Shown: positions 57,597 to 64,000 of the stretch, one piece after another
Layout: each line of letters opens with the position of its first letter
Position numbering within the stretch: the stretch's first letter is position 1
Notes under the pieces: generated by a model
What the model was told of the DNA's origin: nothing
The model's input: only the letters and a program-made list of their open reading frames with translations
The model's database searches: none
Assembly: GCA_002425225.1 (NCBI GenBank)
Contig: DILV01000013.1
Location: forward strand, 1-64,000
Length of the DNA: 64,000 nucleotides
Direction: 5' to 3'
Source of the DNA: Thiothrix sp. UBA5583
GTDB lineage: Bacteria; Pseudomonadota; Gammaproteobacteria; Thiotrichales; Thiotrichaceae
Program-made: the position numbers and the translations under genes

Positions 57597-58235
57597 CTAT
57601 TGGATAGCCAGCATGAAGGCGGCAACTTTGGCGGGATCCTTCACTCCTGGCGCACTTTCCACACCACTGCTGACATCTACTGCGTAGACCCGGCTGGTAC
57701 GGATTGCTGCTGCCACATTTTCCGCTGTCAGGCCACCTGCGAGAATGATGGGTTTGTGGTAATCCTGTGGAACCTGTGTCCAGTCGAAGGTCAGGCCAGT
57801 GCCGCCCGCTGCGCCGGGGGCATGGCTGTCAACCAGAAAGCCTTGTGCATCGGGATAACGGTCGGCATAGGCGGTAAAACCTCCACTAGCAGCCAAGCCT
57901 TGCATACCCACCGCTTTCAGGTAGGGGCGGGAAAACTGACGGCAATACTCCGGTGTTTCCGAACCATGAAATTGCAAAACATCCAGTGGGACGGCAGCTA
58001 GCACGTCACGTACAAAACTTGCCTCAGCATCCAGAAACAAGCCTACGGTTGTGACAAAAGGGGGGGTTTGCTGGCAAATGAGAGCCGCCTGTTCGATAGT
58101 CAGGTTGCGTTTGCTTTTGGGGTAAAACACCAAGCCAATGGCATCAACCCCGGCATTGGCAACGCTTTGAGCATCAGTAGCCGAGGTGATGCCGCATACC
58201 TTGACCCGGTTGCGCATCGGTGCAGAGAGTTCCAT
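57597..58235 (-). CDS. trpF: Phosphoribosylanthranilate isomerase
   Basis: TrpF performs the Amadori rearrangement of phosphoribosylanthranilate in tryptophan synthesis. The 212-residue TIM barrel has VKVCGIT (catalytic Cys), GLVFYPKSKRN, LQFHGSE, FLVDSHAPGAAGGTG (catalytic Asp) and ILAGGLTAENV. In many genomes trpF is next to trpBA; here it is 49 kb away, beside smpB. ATG 58235 is used; an internal ATG at 58217 is possible. Confidence 0.94.
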   Translation of the reverse strand: MELSAPMRNRVKVCGITSATDAQSVANAGVDAIGLVFYPKSKRNLTIEQAALICQQTPPFVTTVGLFLDAEASFVRDVLAAVPLDVLQFHGSETPEYCRQFSRPYLKAVGMQGLAASGGFTAYADRYPDAQGFLVDSHAPGAAGGTGLTFDWTQVPQDYHKPIILAGGLTAENVAAAIRTSRVYAVDVSSGVESAPGVKDPAKVAAFMLAIQ

Positions 58236-58238
58236 GTG

Positions 58239-58718
58239 TTAACCCCGTTTCATGATCCGGTCTTTTTCACGTCCCCAGTCACGGGCCTTCTCGGTATCAC
58301 GCTTGTCGTGCAACTGCTTGCCCTTTGCCAGACCGATTTCAACCTTGACCCGGTTGTTTTTCCAGTACATTGCCAGTGGCACAACGGTATAACCCTTGCG
58401 CTCGACCGCGTTGTTGAGGCGGATGATTTCATAGTCATGTAGCAACAGTTTGCGGGTACGGCGCGAGTCTGGAATGATGTGGGTGGAGGCCGACAGCAGT
58501 GCGCTAATCTGTGCGCCAAACAGGAATGCTTCACCTTTTTCCAGGATCACGTAACTGTCTTTCATCTGGATGCGCCCGTCACGCAGGCTTTTGACTTCCC
58601 AGCCTTGCAAGACCAGACCGGCTTCATAGGTCTGCTCAATGTAGTAGTCGTGGCGTACCTGCTTGTTGAGAGCGATGGTTTTACTGCCGGGGGTGCTTTT
58701 CTTTTTGGGTTTTGCCAT
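58239..58718 (-). CDS. smpB: SsrA-binding protein
   Basis: SmpB binds tmRNA and delivers it to stalled ribosomes for trans-translation. The 159-residue protein has the motifs [20 protein letters not shown] and [13 protein letters not shown], plus the C-terminal basic tail [19 protein letters not shown] with KDRIMKR. ATG 58718 starts the conserved MAKPKKK sequence; the longer frame is spurious. No ssrA gene is seen nearby. Confidence 0.95.
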   Translation of the reverse strand: MAKPKKKSTPGSKTIALNKQVRHDYYIEQTYEAGLVLQGWEVKSLRDGRIQMKDSYVILEKGEAFLFGAQISALLSASTHIIPDSRRTRKLLLHDYEIIRLNNAVERKGYTVVPLAMYWKNNRVKVEIGLAKGKQLHDKRDTEKARDWGREKDRIMKRG

Positions 58719-58801
58719 GTTCGTGCAAATGCTGACGTAAAATATGGAATGATAACCGGAACGGCGTAGAATTGCAGGATTCCTTGAAGGAGGGTGTAAC
58801 A

Positions 58802-59965
58802 ATGCAATACGACGTTATCATCGCTGGTGGCGGCATGGTTGGTTCCACGCTGGCCTGTTTGCTGGGCAAATCCGGCAAGCGGGTGGCAGTGCTGGAAGCG
58901 CATCAGCCACCGCCGTTTTCCTCGTCTGGCCCTTACGACTTGCGGGTGTCTGCGATTAGCCGGGCTTCGCAGCGGGCACTGGCAGAAGCAGGGGCTTGGG
59001 AAGGGGTGGCGGCTCGCCGTAGCTGTGCCTATGAAGCGATGCAGGTGTGGGATGCGACGGGTGATGGGCAAATCCGTTTTGATGCGGCTGATATTGGCGA
59101 GCCGGATTTGGGACATATCGTCGAAAACCGTATCATCCAGCTTGCCCTGCTGGATGCCATCCAGAAGCTCGATAACGTTGACCTCTATTGCCCCGACAAG
59201 CTGGCAGGTTTCGCTGTGGATGACAATGCCGTAACCGTCACCTTGCACAGTGGCACAAGCCTGCAAGGACAACTGCTGGTGGGGGCGGATGGGGCGCAAT
59301 CCAGAGTTCGCCAACTGGCAGGGATAGGTCTTGACATCAACGATTACGGGCAGAAAGGGCTGGTATGCGTGGTGCAAACCGAATTGCCTCATCAGGAAAC
59401 GGCTTGGCAACGCTTCATGCCTTCCGGCCCGCTGGCGTTTTTGCCGCTGGGGGATGGCTCCTGCTCCATCGTCTGGACGCTGCCTGCGGATCGTGCCGAT
59501 GCCTTGGTGCAAAGGGATGAAGCCGATTTCCGCCGTGAACTGGCACAAGCGCTGGATAGGCGGCTGGGTGAAATCACGGCAGTAGGTGAACGTGCCGCCT
59601 TTTCCCTGCGTGGGCGTCATGCCGAACCCTATATTCAGGAACGTGTTGCTTTGGTTGGTGATGCAGCTCACACCATCCACCCCCTGGCGGGGCAAGGTGT
59701 CAATCTCGGTATCAAGGATGCAGTGGGACTGGCAAGACAGTTGCAGGCCATTCACGGCGATGTCGGCAGCGTGAAAGTGCTGCGGGCGTATGAACGCGCC
59801 CGGCGCGGTGACAATATCCTTACCCAAAAAGCGATGGAAGGTTTCCGCCTGCTGTTTGGCAACACTCTGACACCTTGGAAAATACTCAGAAATGCTGGGT
59901 TAAATGTGGTTGACCGCATGGAATTCCTAAAATACCAGATCGCAAAACAAGCGATGGGCATCTGA
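58802..59965 (+). CDS. UbiH/UbiF/VisC family FAD-dependent hydroxylase
   Basis: This 387-residue flavoprotein monooxygenase has [30 protein letters not shown] (the DLRV variant of the family DxR motif), [13 protein letters not shown], and [20 protein letters not shown]. It is a paralogue of the enzyme at 1404-2618; the [13 protein letters not shown] and HIVENRIIQ segments are more like UbiI/UbiF, so it probably hydroxylates another ring position in ubiquinone synthesis. GAAGGAGGG precedes ATG 58802. Confidence 0.9.
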   Translation: MQYDVIIAGGGMVGSTLACLLGKSGKRVAVLEAHQPPPFSSSGPYDLRVSAISRASQRALAEAGAWEGVAARRSCAYEAMQVWDATGDGQIRFDAADIGEPDLGHIVENRIIQLALLDAIQKLDNVDLYCPDKLAGFAVDDNAVTVTLHSGTSLQGQLLVGADGAQSRVRQLAGIGLDINDYGQKGLVCVVQTELPHQETAWQRFMPSGPLAFLPLGDGSCSIVWTLPADRADALVQRDEADFRRELAQALDRRLGEITAVGERAAFSLRGRHAEPYIQERVALVGDAAHTIHPLAGQGVNLGIKDAVGLARQLQAIHGDVGSVKVLRAYERARRGDNILTQKAMEGFRLLFGNTLTPWKILRNAGLNVVDRMEFLKYQIAKQAMGI

Positions 59966-59986
59966 ACAACACCGGAGGAGGAGACA

Positions 59987-60889
59987 ATGTTGAAAATTTC
60001 CCATATGACCGCAGCACTGACGCTGGCACTGGGCATGGCATTCAGTACGGCGCAGGCGGATGAAGTTACCGTCAAACAGGGCGACACCACCTTGCGTGGT
60101 GAGCTGACGCTGGCAGATGGCAAAACTGCCAAGGATGGGGTAGTCCTGCTGCTGCACGGCACGTTTGCCCACAACAAAATGGAAATCATGCAGGCGTTGG
60201 CTGACCTGCTCAAGGAAAAAGGCTACAACACGCTGGCAGTCAACCTCAGTTTCAGTGTAGACAAGCGCCCTTCCGACATGCTGGATTGCAAGATTGAGCA
60301 CAAACACAAGCATGAAGACGCGATTGCCGAACTGGATACCTGGATGAACTGGCTGAAAGAGCAGGGTGCAAGCAAGGTAGTGGTGCTGGGGCACTCACGC
60401 GGTGGCAACCAGGCCGCCTGGTATGCAGCAGAAAAGGATTCCGCCCTACTAGACAAAGTGGTGGCAGTTGCCCCGGCTACCGCTGACCCGGACAAGGCCA
60501 GCAAGGAATACGAGGAACGTTACAAAAAACCGCTGGCAGACATTCTGGCAGAAGCGCAGAAACTGGTAGATGCAGGCAAGGGTGACACGGTGATGGAATT
60601 GCCGGGGCTGGTTTACTGTGAAAATGCCAAGGCTACCGCCAACAGTGTCATCGGTTATTACAAAACAGACGAACGCCGCAACACGCCCAATCTGTTGTCG
60701 AAGATCAAAAAGCCGATGCTGATCGTGATGGGGTCAGCGGATGAAGTAGTTGCTGATTTGCCTGCCAAACTGGAAGGTATCAAGCAGGAAAACCTTAAGC
60801 TGGAAACGGTAGAGGGTGCTGACCATTTCTTCCTTGACCTGTATGCCGATGAACTGGCAGACAAAGTGGTTGGCTTCGTCGGCTGGTAA
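59987..60889 (+). CDS. Exported alpha/beta hydrolase
   Basis: This 300-residue protein has a signal peptide (TAALTLALGMAFSTAQA) and an alpha/beta-hydrolase fold: VVLLLHGTFAHNK (oxyanion loop), GHSRGGNQ with the nucleophile Ser, LIVMGSADEVV with the Asp, and GADHFF with the His. Substrate unknown; an esterase or lipase-like activity in the periplasm is likely. GGAGGAGGA lies ahead of the ATG. Confidence 0.85.
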   Translation: MLKISHMTAALTLALGMAFSTAQADEVTVKQGDTTLRGELTLADGKTAKDGVVLLLHGTFAHNKMEIMQALADLLKEKGYNTLAVNLSFSVDKRPSDMLDCKIEHKHKHEDAIAELDTWMNWLKEQGASKVVVLGHSRGGNQAAWYAAEKDSALLDKVVAVAPATADPDKASKEYEERYKKPLADILAEAQKLVDAGKGDTVMELPGLVYCENAKATANSVIGYYKTDERRNTPNLLSKIKKPMLIVMGSADEVVADLPAKLEGIKQENLKLETVEGADHFFLDLYADELADKVVGFVGW

Positions 60890-60984
60890 ATACCTAAAGT
60901 GGGAGGTAAGCTGTTGTTTGCTTCCCACATTTGTCGGGATTCCGCTACACTCTGATGGAACAAAAAAGCCAAGGGTTCCCGCAA

Positions 60985-62619
60985 ATGAAAAAGTTACACC
61001 GTACCCTGTTGGGCATTTCTCTGTTGCTGAGTGTTGGTGCTTGTTCTCTCCTGCCAGACCAATGGGTTCCGGGGCAGCAAGTACCAGACGATGAAGAGGA
61101 ACGCCCTCTGACCATCCTGGTCATTAACGACATTTACCGTCTCGACAACCTGCCGCATGTGCGCAGCCTGCGGGCTGAACTGGAAAAAAAGGAGGGTGAT
61201 GTCCTGCTGTTACATGCAGGCGACTTTCTGTTTCCGTCCCTCCTGAGCCAGCGCTACAACGGCGAGCAGATGGTGAATGTCATGAATTATCTGGATGGTG
61301 ACAGCCAGGCATTCGACCCCTACATGTTTGTCACGTTTGGTAACCACGAGTTTGAAAAGGGTAAGCTCAAACATGCCAACATGCTGCAAAGCCGTATCCG
61401 CGAATCACAGTTTGCCTGGCTGGGAACCAACATTGAGTTCCGGCAGGTGTCAGCGGGACGCAGCATCATTCAGGCTGACAACTTGCTACACTCGCAATTG
61501 CTGACCATCAAGGGCAAAAAGGTAGGTGTGGTCAGTGCTTCCACTGATGTGAAATCTGCCGAATACATTGCCCGTTTTACGCCGCCAGTCGATGCGGTAC
61601 GCACGGCAACCCGGCAGCTACGCCAGCGAGGGGCTGAGGTGGTGATTGCCCTGACCCACCAGACTGTACAACAGGACAAGGAACTACTGGCAGCTTTGGG
61701 TGATGATGCTCCCGATCTGATTGCTGGTGGGCATGAACACGAACGTCAGGATCAGCAAGTCAACGGGCGGCGCATCGTCAAGGCGGATTCTGATGCCGCC
61801 AGTGTTGCGGTGGTACGTTTGCAACCGGGCAAGCCCGCGCAGGCTTCACTGGAATTTGTCGATTTGCCCGGCAAATACCTCCCGGATATGCTTGCCCAGC
61901 AACAGATTGCCCAATGGGATGCGCGTTTTGATGCAGAATTCTGTGCAGAAAAAGCTGACGCAGCGGGTTGCCTGAATGCCGTATTGGGTAAAACCCAGGT
62001 TGCCCTCAAAGGCGAAGAACTGACTATCCGCCGCTTTGAAACCAATCTTGGCAACTGGTTGGCAGATACTGCCCATGCGCAATTTGCGGCTGACGGGGCA
62101 CAAATTGCCTTCCTCAATTCGGGTGGAATGCGCCTGAATCAGGACATCCCCGCCGGTAACATTACCCGTAAGCATATTGATACCCTGTTTGCTTACCCCA
62201 CCCGTTTGTCGATGGTGCGCCTGACCGGCAAGCAGTTACAGGCAGTAGTCAACCGTTCCATCACCGACTGGACGGGCAACGGTCACTGGTTGCAGGTCAG
62301 CGGTTTTACTTTCCGTCATGACCCGGACAAGGGTACAGCAGAAAATCTCAGCCTGATTACTCCGCAAGGCATTCGCCCGGTCAAGCCGGATGACACTATT
62401 CTAGCAGTCGTCAATGACTATTTACTGGACAGTTCAGGTGATCAGGATGGCTATACCATGCTCAGCGAAAAGTTAATCGTTGACCCTGGCAAACCCCGCC
62501 CGGATTTGAAAGACTTGGTTGTGTCGGCATTGCAGCGAAGCAGTGGGCAAGGCATTGCCCCTCAAGTTGAAGGGCGGATCTGCAATACCCAGAAGAAAAC
62601 ATCCTGTCTGTTGGGTTAG
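60985..62619 (+). CDS. 5'-nucleotidase/metallophosphatase family lipoprotein (UshA-like)
   Basis: This 544-residue protein begins with a lipoprotein signal (MKKLHRTLLGISLLLSVGAC), so Cys20 is the likely lipid anchor. It has a calcineurin-like metallophosphatase domain (INDIYRLDNL, HAGDFLFPS, TFGNHEFEKG, ALTHQTVQQD, AGGHEHERQD) and a C-terminal 5'-nucleotidase domain (ETNLGNWLADTAHAQF, FLNSGGMR, DQDGYTML). Where UshA has D-x-H in the first metal motif, this has D-I-Y. It likely hydrolyses nucleotides or other phosphoesters in the periplasm. ATG 60985 is chosen for the signal. Confidence 0.87.
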   Translation: MKKLHRTLLGISLLLSVGACSLLPDQWVPGQQVPDDEEERPLTILVINDIYRLDNLPHVRSLRAELEKKEGDVLLLHAGDFLFPSLLSQRYNGEQMVNVMNYLDGDSQAFDPYMFVTFGNHEFEKGKLKHANMLQSRIRESQFAWLGTNIEFRQVSAGRSIIQADNLLHSQLLTIKGKKVGVVSASTDVKSAEYIARFTPPVDAVRTATRQLRQRGAEVVIALTHQTVQQDKELLAALGDDAPDLIAGGHEHERQDQQVNGRRIVKADSDAASVAVVRLQPGKPAQASLEFVDLPGKYLPDMLAQQQIAQWDARFDAEFCAEKADAAGCLNAVLGKTQVALKGEELTIRRFETNLGNWLADTAHAQFAADGAQIAFLNSGGMRLNQDIPAGNITRKHIDTLFAYPTRLSMVRLTGKQLQAVVNRSITDWTGNGHWLQVSGFTFRHDPDKGTAENLSLITPQGIRPVKPDDTILAVVNDYLLDSSGDQDGYTMLSEKLIVDPGKPRPDLKDLVVSALQRSSGQGIAPQVEGRICNTQKKTSCLLG

Positions 62620-63185
62620 GCGGGTTCCAGCATTCCCAGTCTTGCCAGCACTTTTTTGTAGGTGGTGAGAATTTCCGGCATCAGTACGCGCTGTATGTAG
62701 TCCAGCACCCATTTCTTGTCACGCGGCCCGAGGCTGTCGGCGACGAAATTACCGAACGCCAGACTCATGGAAAATCCTGGTTCTTGCCCAACTTTGCCCC
62801 ATGTGGTTTCTGCGTAGTCAGACATGCGTTGGTTCAGCTTGTTGATGAACGGATTACGGTAATCGCCGGGGCCGCCGAAATCACGCGCATTGTCTTGCAC
62901 ATGGTCGGCAATTTTCAGTGCAAAGGTCGTGACCAAATGGGCACGGTCTTCGTCGTTCATCACCTCGTGCGAAATGCGGTCGAGGACGTGAATCATGAAG
63001 GCCATGATTTCCTCCATTACCATCACGCGCTGCATTTGGGTATCGGTCTGGAAATTCTCGTTCTCGATTTCCAGCAGGGCTTTCATACCGATTTTCCAGG
63101 CGTTGAAGGCCAGCACGCTGACGGTTTCTTCCAGCGAAACTTCACGTTCCTGCTTGTTCCATTTGGTGTTTAGGCGAATGCGCAC
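62616..63185 (-). CDS. Conserved protein of unknown function
   Basis: I do not recognise this 189-residue protein. It is mostly helical, without signal peptide or membrane segment, and has acidic and aromatic-rich stretches (FNAWKIGMKALLEIENENF, RDFGGPGDYRNPFINKLNQR, SMSLAFGNFVADSLG). The start is GTG at 63185 with AGGAA upstream. It overlaps the convergent lipoprotein gene by 4 nt. Codon use is normal, so it is probably a real gene. Confidence 0.75.
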   Translation of the reverse strand: MRIRLNTKWNKQEREVSLEETVSVLAFNAWKIGMKALLEIENENFQTDTQMQRVMVMEEIMAFMIHVLDRISHEVMNDEDRAHLVTTFALKIADHVQDNARDFGGPGDYRNPFINKLNQRMSDYAETTWGKVGQEPGFSMSLAFGNFVADSLGPRDKKWVLDYIQRVLMPEILTTYKKVLARLGMLEPA

Positions 63186-63333
63186 GGGGGTTCCTCTCTC
63201 AAAACTGTGTGTGGCGCATTATAGGGGCAGGCCATGCAGAAATGCGAATTACCCGCGAGACTTTACCACAGGCTGGTATCGTTGCCGCTGGTAGTGCTAT
63301 GGTTGCTCAACGTATTCGCTTAGGAAATAATCC

Positions 63334-64000
<667 letters not shown>

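Noticed and set aside
63186-63333. Possible RNA gene or short ORF in the gap between two unknown genes
   Set aside because: No stable hairpin series, tRNA-like fold or supported start codon was seen.

Overview
The window looks like chromosomal DNA from a sulfur-oxidising gammaproteobacterium, most likely a Thiothrix-like member of the Thiotrichales. This is inferred from gene content only. The supporting genes are a Gly/Asn-rich secreted protein resembling sulfur-globule envelope proteins, tandem phasins (PHA granule proteins), and classic gammaproteobacterial gene orders: trpB-trpA-accD-folC-SPOR-cvpA-purF-metZ and argC-coiled-coil protein-bactofilin-erpA. I see no rRNA, tRNA, prophage, IS element or CRISPR array. 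No gene-free stretch exceeds about 300 bases.

Layout. 1-1.4 kb: two small toxin-antitoxin-type modules (DUF433/DUF5615, then BrnT/BrnA with an internally deleted BrnT), each preceded by the same 18-nt sequence. 1.4-7.4 kb: a UbiH-type hydroxylase coupled to a 2OG-Fe(II) oxygenase; an FMN glutamate-synthase-like oxidoreductase coupled to a lytic transglycosylase; bioA; the sulfur-globule-like gene. 7.5-16.8 kb: trpBA, accD, folC, SPOR protein, cvpA, purF, L,D-transpeptidase, metZ. 16.8-21.7 kb: a small Cys protein, glycerate kinase, a ferritin-like protein, a second lytic transglycosylase and ettA.

21.8-44.7 kb: one long minus-strand surface-polysaccharide operon, read from ugd at 44.66 kb to a wecA/wbpM fusion at 21.77 kb. 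It makes UDP-GlcA, GDP-mannose and GDP-fucose, and by inference a UDP-GlcNAc-derived deoxysugar. It encodes an ABC exporter (Wzm/Wzt with C-terminal domain), several glycosyltransferases including a GT11 fucosyltransferase, and several methyltransferases. No Wzx/Wzy is seen, so export is inferred to be ABC-transporter-dependent. The leader of ugd carries an exact ops/JUMPstart core on the transcribed strand, the known recruitment signal for RfaH. The middle of the operon (about 25.6-38.6 kb) is much more AT-rich than its flanks, as expected for an exchangeable glycosylation cassette.

44.9-64 kb: recC without recB/recD beside it and with two repeat-like in-frame inserts; a HAD phosphatase; rppH; hemJ; a TlpA-like thioredoxin; argC and the bactofilin/erpA group; ppc; a tandemly duplicated phasin unit with conserved promoters, 3' UTR hairpins and terminators; trpF; smpB; a second UbiH-family hydroxylase; a secreted alpha/beta hydrolase; a UshA-like lipoprotein; two unknown proteins; and the start of a Tat-exported amine-oxidase-like flavoprotein cut by the window edge.

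The most notable items are the WecA-WbpM fusion, the ops-led operon, the repeat-loaded orphan recC, the crippled BrnT, and the duplicated phasin unit whose 3' UTR has a CU-rich loop complementary to its own ribosome-binding site.
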